Both the position numbers and the translations under genes were made by a program. A DNA stretch of 5,297 nucleotides from Ignavibacteriales bacterium (GTDB taxonomy: Bacteria > Bacteroidota > Ignavibacteria > UBA10030 > SZUA-254). Under the pieces are notes generated by a model. That model did no database searches and was not told the origin of the DNA. It saw only the letters and a program-made list of their open reading frames with translations. Where the stretch lies: positions 1-5,297 of the forward strand of contig JACQYX010000215.1 of the NCBI GenBank assembly GCA_016207985.1. The letters run 5' to 3'. Each line of letters opens with the position of its first letter. The stretch's first letter is position 1. This document shows positions 1-5,297 of this stretch, one piece after another.

Positions 1-346
1 AATACAATAAATAAAAAAAACCATCAGGGAGAAGGCAAATATACTTATCAATAATTGGCATGGCAATTGACTCAAGCTTCTTGAAAAATGAATTCTTTTC
101 AAGGATCCATTCATTTCCTAACGCTGTAACTTCTAAGTTAATCTGTTGTCCGTCAGCTTGGATAAAAAAATCGGGCGGGTCATTTGGATAATTGTTTATG
201 AGATTTTGAACTTTAATTCCTAAATACTCGTCAGCATGATCTCTAAACATTCTAGCTGGATACTCTTCATTCTGATATTTTGAATTATTGGCTAATTCTC
301 TATCAGCTTTAAAAATTTCTTGCCTGATCCGTTCATTATCTTCCAT
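1..346 (-). CDS. Uncharacterised protein with a possible PD-(D/E)XK-nuclease-like motif, partial (C-terminus outside window)
   Basis: An open frame starts at ATG 346-344 and runs 115 codons to the window edge without a stop. The start lies 12 bp after the ygeY stop, so it is probably cotranscribed. I see no good Shine-Dalgarno site; an upstream TTG is an alternative start. Residues 1-50 are charged and helical in character. Residues 57-74 read PPDFFI, then about nine residues, then LEVT. A proline-aspartate strand followed by an acidic-hydrophobic-Thr strand resembles the P-D...(D/E)-x-K core of restriction-endonuclease-like folds, with Thr where Lys is usual. This resemblance is inferred from the motif alone; the family is not recognised. 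There is no signal peptide or clear membrane segment in the visible part. The uninterrupted frame and close spacing make it likely to be a real gene. Confidence 0.7.
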   Translation of the reverse strand, partial: MEDNERIRQEIFKADRELANNSKYQNEEYPARMFRDHADEYLGIKVQNLINNYPNDPPDFFIQADGQQINLEVTALGNEWILEKNSFFKKLESIAMPIIDKYICLLPDGFFYLLY

Positions 347-358
347 TTCAAACCCAAT

Positions 359-1573
359 TTATTTAATCAATTCAGAATCTGCATAAGTTAATGGAAACGC
401 AGCATACCAAGCCATTGCTTTAACTAAATGCTCAACCGGAATTTGCTCCGTTGTCATGTGTGCGTAAATTTCATTTCCCGGACCGAAGCCGACGCACGGG
501 ATGTTGTGCATTCCCATTACGGCTACACCGTTTGTGCTGAACGACGAGCGACCCACGGTTGGTTTATTGTTAAATAGCTGTTCATAAGTATTGATGCCAG
601 CTATGAGGGTTGGATGATTTTCAGGAAGTAACCATGTCGGATAGTATTTTTTCATGAGATAAGTCAAACCACGCCAGCTTGGGACGGCATAGTCGAGCAC
701 AACAACTTCGGCATTTGCCTTCTGCACGCTTGGTAAATCCTGAATTTCTTTAATGGCAGATTCCATCGTATCGGTTGCTGCAAGTCGGCGGTCAAGATGA
801 ATCGTAGATGAATCAGCAACTGCGCAGAGTGATGGAGATGTTGAGCGGATCTCAGAAATCGTGACCGTACCCTTACCAAGGAATGGCTCACCAGTTAATC
901 GCCCATTTAATTTCTCGATATCTTTAATAATCGGCGCCATCTTGTAAACAGCATTATCCCCGCGCTCCGGCGCAGAACCATGACAGGAGATTCCTTTTGT
1001 TCGAACTTCAATTTCCATTCGCCCGCGATGTCCGCGATAGACACCGAGGTTTGTCGGCTCGGCAATCACGACTACTTCGGGTCGTATTTTATCTTCGTTA
1101 ATAATGTACTGCCAGCAAAGCCCATCGCAATCTTCTTCCTGTACGCTGCCGACGATGTAAAGAGTATAATCGTCTTCGAGTCCAAGTTCCTTGATGATTT
1201 TTCCGCCATAGACGAGGGATGCCATCGCACCTTTCATATCGCATGCACCACGACCGTAAATAATTCTGTCCCTCATCACCCCTTTGAAAGGATCGATAGT
1301 CCAATTCTCAGGATTTCCAACATCGACCGTATCGATGTGTGCGTCCATTGCGATGACGCGTTTGCCTTTTCCAATTCTACCCAAAATATTTCCCATCGGG
1401 TCGATGATGACTTCATCATAATTGCATTTTTCCATTTCCTCTTTGATGCGGTAAACAACTTTCTCTTCTTGTGAGCTTGTCGACTTTATGGCAATAATGT
1501 CACGAAGGAATTGAGAGACCTGGGATTCGTTCTGTTTAGCAGTTTTTAGGATTTGTTCAAAGAGAGATTTCAT
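359..1573 (-). CDS. ygeY: YgeY-family M20 metallohydrolase (selenium-metabolism-linked hydrolase family)
   Basis: This 404-residue protein is near the family's usual length and resembles E. coli YgeY along its whole length. It is a cytosolic dinuclear-metal amidohydrolase of the M20/ArgE/DapE type, expected to cleave an N-acyl or peptide-like amide; the true substrate of YgeY is not established. Expected metal ligands are all present: H79 and D81 (AHIDTVD), D112 (GRGACDMKG), E147 with likely general base E146 (QEED), E172 (AEPT) and H372 (AHM). The inserted dimerisation domain covers about residues 183-295 and has a conserved H198 (CHGSAPERGDNA). The ATG start fits the family N-terminus although the only purine-rich element (CAGG) is too close to it to be a normal ribosome binding site. 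'Selenium-linked' reflects genome co-occurrence in other bacteria; nothing here shows selenium use. It follows the BMC gene by 60 bp. Confidence 0.93.
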   Translation of the reverse strand: MKSLFEQILKTAKQNESQVSQFLRDIIAIKSTSSQEEKVVYRIKEEMEKCNYDEVIIDPMGNILGRIGKGKRVIAMDAHIDTVDVGNPENWTIDPFKGVMRDRIIYGRGACDMKGAMASLVYGGKIIKELGLEDDYTLYIVGSVQEEDCDGLCWQYIINEDKIRPEVVVIAEPTNLGVYRGHRGRMEIEVRTKGISCHGSAPERGDNAVYKMAPIIKDIEKLNGRLTGEPFLGKGTVTISEIRSTSPSLCAVADSSTIHLDRRLAATDTMESAIKEIQDLPSVQKANAEVVVLDYAVPSWRGLTYLMKKYYPTWLLPENHPTLIAGINTYEQLFNNKPTVGRSSFSTNGVAVMGMHNIPCVGFGPGNEIYAHMTTEQIPVEHLVKAMAWYAAFPLTYADSELIK

Positions 1574-1597
1574 ACCTGATAATAGATGATTGAATTA

Positions 1598-1639
1598 ATT
1601 TACTATTGTCGATTGACTATTAACAATTAACCATTAGAT
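1598..1639. repeat. Degenerate heptanucleotide tandem repeat, consensus ATTNNCN
   Basis: Six successive 7-bp units can be read on the plus strand beginning at 1598, 1605, 1612, 1619, 1626 and 1633. Each starts ATT; examples are ATTGTCG, ATTGACT and ATTAACA. The last unit, ATTAGAT, departs from the consensus and overlaps the stop codon of the BMC gene (1634-1636). The array fills most of the gap between the BMC gene and ygeY. It resembles the STRR-type heptamer repeats described in cyanobacteria and seen in other bacteria. No strong hairpin forms, so it does not look like an intrinsic terminator. Confidence 0.6.
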
Positions 1640-2185
1640 TATTTCAGACAGTAATTCTTTCCTTGGTTGAGGAATAACAACTTTATTCACAAGTAATCCT
1701 TTTTTGGCTATCACATCCGCACCGGCATCCACTTCGGCACGAACCGCAGCTACTTCACCGGTTAAGGTAACAAATGCTTTACCGCCTAAAGCCATCGCAA
1801 GCCGTAGCTCGATCAACTGTACCTTTGCAGCTTTTACGGCAGCATCTGCAGCTTCGATTAATGAAGCGACAGAAAACGATTCAATGATTCCCAGAGCTTG
1901 TAGAAAATCAATTTTACTTGTCCCAGCAATTGCTGGAAATACAGCCGGATGAACATTGGGAATAATGAAAACATCAACAATAGAACCCCTTCCCGCTATT
2001 CCGCCTGCCTGGACGCTCGCAGCAACCGCGGCAACATCTCCACCAATAAGTACCATGTATTTACCTGAGCAAATCGTTCGTGAAAGGATGATTTCCACTT
2101 CTGCCGCTTTCAGCATTGCATCCGCCACTTCATAACCGGCGGCTATACTTGAAAGCTCAATAAGTCCGATTGAATTTTTTGTCAT
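1634..2185 (-). CDS. PduT-like tandem-BMC-domain microcompartment shell protein (BMC-T, Fe-S type)
   Basis: This 183-residue protein has two BMC domains in tandem, about residues 4-85 (starting SIGLIELSSIAAGYEVADAM) and 96-178 (starting QALGIIESFSVASLIEAADA). It matches the size and order of PduT, which forms pseudohexameric trimers in a microcompartment shell. PduT carries a [4Fe-4S] cluster at the trimer pore, bound by one cysteine per subunit in a T-I-C-P-G-K loop. Here the loop is TICSGK with C39, so the cluster ligand is kept. The segment IPNVHPAVFPAI (about 75-86) also fits PduT. The gene starts 3 bp after the residual C-terminal frame of the PduS-like gene, which supports translational coupling. 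PduS and PduT are a known interacting pair, so a role in electron transfer across a shell is likely. No other shell gene is in the window. The substrate of the compartment is unknown. Confidence 0.93.
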   Translation of the reverse strand: MTKNSIGLIELSSIAAGYEVADAMLKAAEVEIILSRTICSGKYMVLIGGDVAAVAASVQAGGIAGRGSIVDVFIIPNVHPAVFPAIAGTSKIDFLQALGIIESFSVASLIEAADAAVKAAKVQLIELRLAMALGGKAFVTLTGEVAAVRAEVDAGADVIAKKGLLVNKVVIPQPRKELLSEII

Positions 2186-2188
2186 TTT

Positions 2189-2341
2189 CTATTCTCTTTC
2201 TATAACAACACTTTCATTGATACTTTTCACAACACCAGCAATGCTGGCGTGTATTCTGGCGCCCAACTTCCCTTCTGGAATTTCACCAATGCACTGTCCA
2301 CATTTTACTTTTTCTCCAACCTGCACAACATGACCTCCTGT
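2189..2341 (-). pseudogene. Out-of-frame C-terminal fragment of the PduS-like gene
   Basis: In the -1 frame relative to the end of the PduS-like gene, 50 codons are open between TAG (2344-2342) and TAG (2191-2189). The translation includes HVVQVGEKVKCGQCIGEIPE followed by GKLGARIHASIAGVV. This has the pattern of the C-terminal barrel-sandwich (RnfC_N/biotinyl-like) domain that closes PduS proteins, including the G-E-K-V-x-x-G-Q turn and the H-A-S-I-x-G segment. The first strands of that domain, including the usual QHIGAPA-like part, are absent. The fragment ends 3 bp before the BMC gene, where the end of pduS would be expected. It is most simply the remnant left by an internal deletion. Separate translation from GTG 2326-2324 is possible. 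Confidence 0.75.
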
Positions 2342-3342
2342 CTACCTGACCACTTGATTCCTTTTTCTTTCAGATCAGACTTTGCAGTGTCACATGCTTC
2401 TTTTGGATATAAATTCTCCGGACAGGCATATAGTGTACAAAGTCCACACGCACAGCAAAGCGAAGCATATTGATTCCAGATTCCTTCGCCTGTCAAAGTA
2501 AATCCAAGACTTCGCATCACTTTATGTGGCTGAACATCGTAACCAAGCACATATCGCGGACAAAGCTCTGTACAGTAACTGCACTGGTCACAAGCAGATT
2601 TTCCAATGTGTTGCATTGATTGTTCAGTCCGATTTTTTCTTTGGATAAGAATGTGTTCCACTGGAAGAACAATTAGTCCGGCAGTTGTTTTTGTTATTGG
2701 TTTTTCAAGATCGAATTCTAACTTTCCCATCATGATACCGCCGACAAACACACCAGACTTTTTTATGGCTGATCCACCAGCAAAGGCAATTGCATCTGAA
2801 AAGCTCGTACCAATCGGGGCGATGAAAGATACCGGATGATTAACGGCACCTGCAACCGTAATAAATTTTTCAGTAACTGGTTTATCCTCATCGGCAAGAG
2901 ATATATTATAGAGCGTCTCAACATTGTTAACAACAACACCAACATCGAGTGGAATTCCCTGCGGTGGGATCAATCGCTTGGTCGCTTCATAGACAAGAAT
3001 GTATTCATCACCCGAAGGATAAAAATCTCCAAGAAGATGAATCTTGATACGTGAATCGAGAATCTTATTTGAGATTGCATCGACCGCTTCCTTGTTCTTT
3101 TCCTTTATTCCGATGATACCTTTTTTCGCATCCGTAGATTCCATGAGAAGCTTTACACCCTGCACAACCTTCTCCGGATATCGAACCATGATTTCGTAAT
3201 CTTTATGAATCAGCGGCTCACATTCGGCACCATTAGCAATCACATACTCAACTTTTGCTGAAGCTTTAACATGCGTTGGAAATCCACCGCCGCCTGCACC
3301 AACAATACCCGCCTGTCGTATTTTTTCTTGAATTATGCTCAC
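2305..3342 (-). CDS. PduS/RnfC-like flavin and Fe-S oxidoreductase, C-terminally truncated by a frame break
   Basis: The frame gives 345 residues, against about 450 for PduS. PduS is a flavin/4Fe-4S cobalamin reductase that partners the PduT shell protein. Visible parts in order: a glycine-rich flavin (NuoF-like) domain with GAGGGGFPTHVK (15-26), NGAECEPL (37-44) and GDFYPSGDE (105-113); an SLBB domain (about 158-210); and a ferredoxin-like region with C251, C254, C257, C261 and then C296, C299, C302, C307, each cluster ending Cys-Pro. Both Fe-S sites are therefore intact. After KGIKWSG (328-333) the sequence loses family similarity and ends 12 residues later, while the family's C-terminal domain resumes in the -1 frame. 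The start is GTG 3342-3340; an in-frame TAG sits one codon upstream (3348-3346), so no upstream extension is possible. It lies 80 bp after the PLP-enzyme gene. Function may be impaired, or it may act as a core without the C-terminal domain. Confidence 0.88.
   Translation of the reverse strand: MSIIQEKIRQAGIVGAGGGGFPTHVKASAKVEYVIANGAECEPLIHKDYEIMVRYPEKVVQGVKLLMESTDAKKGIIGIKEKNKEAVDAISNKILDSRIKIHLLGDFYPSGDEYILVYEATKRLIPPQGIPLDVGVVVNNVETLYNISLADEDKPVTEKFITVAGAVNHPVSFIAPIGTSFSDAIAFAGGSAIKKSGVFVGGIMMGKLEFDLEKPITKTTAGLIVLPVEHILIQRKNRTEQSMQHIGKSACDQCSYCTELCPRYVLGYDVQPHKVMRSLGFTLTGEGIWNQYASLCCACGLCTLYACPENLYPKEACDTAKSDLKEKGIKWSGRQEVMLCRLEKK
2334..2339 (-). promoter_or_regulatory. Perfect Shine-Dalgarno-like AGGAGG before an internal GTG
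   Basis: AGGAGG on the minus strand lies 7 bases upstream of GTG 2326-2324, which opens the C-terminal PduS fragment frame. It is the best Shine-Dalgarno match I see in the window; the recognised genes have weak sites. It may allow separate translation of a 45-residue C-terminal piece. It could also be chance, since it falls at codons that fit the ancestral protein (Gly-Gly-His). Confidence 0.35.
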
Positions 3343-3379
3343 GAGCTATTTATGTTCAGATTCAGATATGATACTCATA

Positions 3380-3400
3380 GTTCTTGGTACTTTGTTCTTC
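3380..3400. repeat. Heptanucleotide tandem repeat, consensus GTWCTTN (intergenic copy)
   Basis: Three contiguous 7-bp units start at 3380, 3387 and 3394 (GTTCTTG, GTACTTT, GTTCTTC), followed by a decayed unit GATTCTA. They lie in the 80-bp gap between the PLP-enzyme gene and the PduS-like gene. The same units occur inside the PLP-enzyme gene at 3848-3882. The rest of this gap (3343-3379 and 3401-3422) shows no promoter or terminator that I can defend. Confidence 0.55.
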
Positions 3401-3422
3401 GATTCTAGTCTGCGTGCACATC

Positions 3423-4883
3423 TCAAACCGCATATCCCACTTCTCTATTAAACTCTTCAATCAACTTATCGAAATATACAACTTCTTCTTCAAACAAGCT
3501 TTCCCAATAATCGGGATTCCATTGAGCGAGAATTTCTTCATACGTTTTTCCCTGCTGCTCTACCCAAGTATAATACTTGAGATTATGAATAGCTTTCCGC
3601 TCGTAGTATGTCAGTTCCTTGAAGTAGTCGATGCTTTGATGTAAGATTGGTGCAGCGTGATCTTTTGCCGCTTCTATCAAAGTATATTTTCCGCGTTCTT
3701 GTTCCAGCTCTTTTACTCGTGAGCGATACATATCTGCCGAATCGGTAAAGATTGTGAAGATAACATCATTTTCATTCATCTCGAAATATTTAGCCGCCTT
3801 GATAGCGGCGAGGAGATTGGCAATGCTGGATATTCCGAGCAAAGAGAGTTCTTCGTACTTTGTACTTGGTACTTTGATACTTTCTAAATATTTTCTTCCT
3901 TCATCTTCGTTGAATAAACGTAGCACTCTCATGCAATCTTCATCATCGATAGCGGCTACTGCATCAGTGTTGCGAACGTTGTGAACCCACGGCACATGCT
4001 TGTCGCCGATACCTTCGATACGGTGACCTCCGAAGCCATTCATCAACAGTGTCGGACATTGGAGCGCTTCAGTTGCAACCACTTTAAGATGCGGATATAG
4101 TTTCTTTAGATAATCTCCAGCGGCAATTGTGCCCGCTGAACCGGTAGCGGAGATAAAAGCTGACGCGCGTCCGTTTTCCATTTTCAGGGATTGAAACACT
4201 TCTTCGATTGCCGGACCGGTTATATTATAATGCCAGATGGGATTGCCGAATTCATCAAATTGATTGAATATGATATTTTTCGGATCTTTCTTTAATTCCC
4301 AGCATTTATCATAGATTTCTTTCACGTTCGATTCACAGCCGGGCGTTGTAATCACTTCAGCGCCGATCTCTTTTAGCCAGTCGAATCTCTCTTTCGACAT
4401 TTCTTCGGGGAGAATTGCAACAGCAGTACAGCCGAGTAAAGCAGAATTGAATGCACCACCGCGACAATAATTTCCAGTCGAGGGCCAAACAGCTTTGTGT
4501 TTCATCGGGTCGAATTCCCCGCTAACAAGTCGCGGTACTAGACAACCAAACGCCGCGCCCACTTTATGTGCACCTGTTGGGAAATATTTTCCTACCAAGC
4601 CAATAATTCTTGCTTTGACCCCGGTAATTTCTTTTGGGATTTCAAGATAGTTCACACCGCCATACAAACCCGACCTCACATCGTTTTTCCATGTGATGCG
4701 AAAGAGATTCAGCGGATTGACATCCCACAAACCAACTTTCGGAAGTTTGGATTTAATCGATGCCGGAATCGTTTCGGGATTTCTCATTTGTTTGAAAGTT
4801 GGAATAATAATTACTCGCTCACGACAGCGAGCGGCTGTTTGTTTAATGGCTTGAGGATAAATTTTTTTTATGACATTCGACAT
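3423..4883 (-). CDS. Fold-type II PLP-dependent enzyme (TrpB/cysteine synthase-like), function unknown
   Basis: This 486-residue protein belongs to the tryptophan-synthase-beta/cysteine-synthase superfamily. The Schiff-base lysine is K107 in PTGAHKVGAAFG (102-113), very like the TGAHK of TrpB. A substrate/carboxylate loop STGNYCRGGA lies at 135-144. A glycine-rich phosphate-binding loop, ATGSAGTIAAG (246-256), follows. FTDSADMY (379-386) is where fold-type II enzymes place the residue facing the pyridine nitrogen. The protein has a long C-terminal extension (about 390-486) with YYERKAIHNLKYYTW and a charged final helix, so it is longer than TrpB or CysK (roughly 320-400). It resembles a widespread group usually annotated only as PLP-dependent enzyme or cysteine-synthase-like, so beta-elimination, beta-replacement or ammonia-lyase chemistry on an amino acid is plausible but unproven. 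The ATG directly follows the nuclease stop. A heptamer repeat is embedded at codons about 334-346. Confidence 0.9.
   Translation of the reverse strand: MSNVIKKIYPQAIKQTAARCRERVIIIPTFKQMRNPETIPASIKSKLPKVGLWDVNPLNLFRITWKNDVRSGLYGGVNYLEIPKEITGVKARIIGLVGKYFPTGAHKVGAAFGCLVPRLVSGEFDPMKHKAVWPSTGNYCRGGAFNSALLGCTAVAILPEEMSKERFDWLKEIGAEVITTPGCESNVKEIYDKCWELKKDPKNIIFNQFDEFGNPIWHYNITGPAIEEVFQSLKMENGRASAFISATGSAGTIAAGDYLKKLYPHLKVVATEALQCPTLLMNGFGGHRIEGIGDKHVPWVHNVRNTDAVAAIDDEDCMRVLRLFNEDEGRKYLESIKVPSTKYEELSLLGISSIANLLAAIKAAKYFEMNENDVIFTIFTDSADMYRSRVKELEQERGKYTLIEAAKDHAAPILHQSIDYFKELTYYERKAIHNLKYYTWVEQQGKTYEEILAQWNPDYWESLFEEEVVYFDKLIEEFNREVGYAV
3848..3882. repeat. Heptanucleotide tandem repeat, consensus GTWCTTN (copy inside the PLP-enzyme gene)
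   Basis: Four 7-bp units start at 3848, 3855, 3862 and 3869 (GTTCTTC, GTACTTT, GTACTTG, GTACTTT), followed by the degenerate unit GATACTT. They lie in the coding sequence and encode about residues 334-346 (around KVPSTKYEE) in frame. Two of the unit types (GTACTTT, GTTCTTC) are identical to units in the intergenic copy about 460 bp away. Confidence 0.65.
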
Positions 4884-5297
4884 TTAGTTGGCCTGCTTTC
4901 TTTTTATTCTCCTTCTGGGAAATGCTTTAATCAAATTGTTTTCAAGTTCTTTTATTGTTGGGAGACTTCCCCTTAAATTTTTTGGAAGTGAAGTAATCAA
5001 ACGATACGCCGCAACGCCAATTGGCTCCTTTGTGCTTCGTAATGCATATTCTACAATCAATTTATTCCTCGATTGACAAAGAATTATTCCGATACTCGGT
5101 CGATCACCTGGTTGCCTGAGTAAATCATCGACAGCCGAAAGATAAAAATTCATCTTCCCTGCATATTCAGGTAGAAACTCCGAAACCTTCAGGTCGATTA
5201 CAATATAGCAATGAAGCCGTGTATGATAAAACAGTAAATCGAGATAGTAGTCCTGATTACCGATTTCTAAGTAATATTGCTGACCAACAAATGCAAA
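4884..5297 (-). CDS. YhcG/DUF1016-type PDDEXK nuclease domain protein, partial (N-terminus outside window)
   Basis: The frame is open from the right edge for 137 codons to TAA 4886-4884. The visible part is the C-terminal nuclease domain of the DUF1016/YhcG family. Core residues of the PD-(D/E)XK fold can be seen: D20 in YYLDLLFYH and D35-x-K37 in VIDLK (numbered from the edge). The family-typical PEYAGKMNFYLSAVDDLL, RPSIGIILCQSRN and EYALRS...PIGVAAYRL segments follow, then SLPTIKELENNL and a basic tail. Family members are putative nucleases, often found near restriction or other defence and mobile genes; their substrate is not settled. An internal ATG (5153) would omit both catalytic positions and is not the start. 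The stop codon is immediately followed by the ATG of the PLP-enzyme gene. The active site looks intact, so it is probably functional if the upstream part is whole. Confidence 0.88.
   Translation of the reverse strand, partial: FAFVGQQYYLEIGNQDYYLDLLFYHTRLHCYIVIDLKVSEFLPEYAGKMNFYLSAVDDLLRQPGDRPSIGIILCQSRNKLIVEYALRSTKEPIGVAAYRLITSLPKNLRGSLPTIKELENNLIKAFPRRRIKRKQAN

Noticed and set aside
980..1474. A 164-codon open frame on the plus strand opposite ygeY
   Set aside because: It lies wholly antisense to a gene with a complete set of M20 active-site residues, and its translation shows no recognisable domain; it is a coding shadow.
1574..1633. Possible terminator or promoter in the BMC-ygeY gap
   Set aside because: Only weak 5-6 bp AT-rich inverted matches are present, and most of the gap is explained by the 7-bp repeat; no convincing -35/-10 pair was seen.
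1923..1936. Perfect 14-bp palindrome CCAGCAATTGCTGG, and a similar CCAGCAATGCTGG at 2235-2247
   Set aside because: Both fall in coding sequence for Ala/Ser-Ile-Ala-Gly codons in the BMC protein and the PduS fragment; the shared codons explain them, and there is no U-tract or operator context.
2305..2316. G-AAA-AAG followed by TAA at the end of the PduS-like frame, a possible -1 slippery site
   Set aside because: The first base is G, not A, so pairing after slippage is poor. The family-like residues HVVQVGE lie upstream of this site in the other frame, so slippage here would not restore the normal protein.
3423..3510. Amphipathic C-terminal helix of the PLP enzyme as a microcompartment-targeting peptide
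   Set aside because: The last 26 residues are helical and charged, but no flexible linker separates them from the core and many fold-type II enzymes end in such helices; not enough to claim targeting.

Overview
The window is AT-leaning bacterial DNA, and every gene I can support is on the minus strand, so transcription runs from high to low coordinates. The phylum cannot be proven from the sequence. The protein families, generally weak Shine-Dalgarno sites and heptanucleotide repeats would fit a Bacteroidota/Ignavibacteria-type or similar environmental genome, at low confidence.

Layout in transcription order: (1) 5297-4884, the C-terminal half of a YhcG/DUF1016-type PD-(D/E)XK nuclease, entering from outside the window; (2) 4883-3423, a 486-residue fold-type II PLP enzyme whose ATG directly follows the nuclease stop; (3) 3342-2305, a PduS/RnfC-like flavin/Fe-S oxidoreductase whose reading frame breaks near its C-terminus, with the rest of its C-terminal domain readable in the -1 frame (2341-2189); (4) 2185-1634, a PduT-like tandem-BMC shell protein with the cysteine expected to bind a [4Fe-4S] cluster; (5) 1573-359, a YgeY-family M20 metallohydrolase; (6) 346-1, the start of an uncharacterised protein with a possible PD-(D/E)XK-like motif, running off the left edge.

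Genes 2-5 look like a small accessory locus related to bacterial microcompartments (BMCs). PduS and PduT homologues form a known electron-transfer pair: the soluble flavin/Fe-S reductase docks on a shell trimer whose central cluster is thought to carry electrons across the shell. The other two genes are amino-acid-type enzymes: a PLP lyase/synthase-like protein and a YgeY-type amidohydrolase. No BMC-H or BMC-P shell genes, aldehyde dehydrogenase, phosphotransacylase or signature enzyme lies in the window. The module is therefore a satellite locus, a cut-off part of a larger locus, or a decaying one. An amino-acid-derived substrate is inference only.

The two most unusual sequence signals are the broken PduS gene, which appears to lack several tens of residues and then continues out of frame, and two families of degenerate 7-bp tandem repeats. 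One family (GTWCTTN) occurs in the 80-bp gap before PduS and again inside the PLP-enzyme gene. The other (ATTNNCN) fills much of the gap between the BMC gene and ygeY and runs through the BMC stop codon. No intergenic stretch exceeds 80 bp, and I see no RNA gene, CRISPR array, insertion sequence or convincing terminator.
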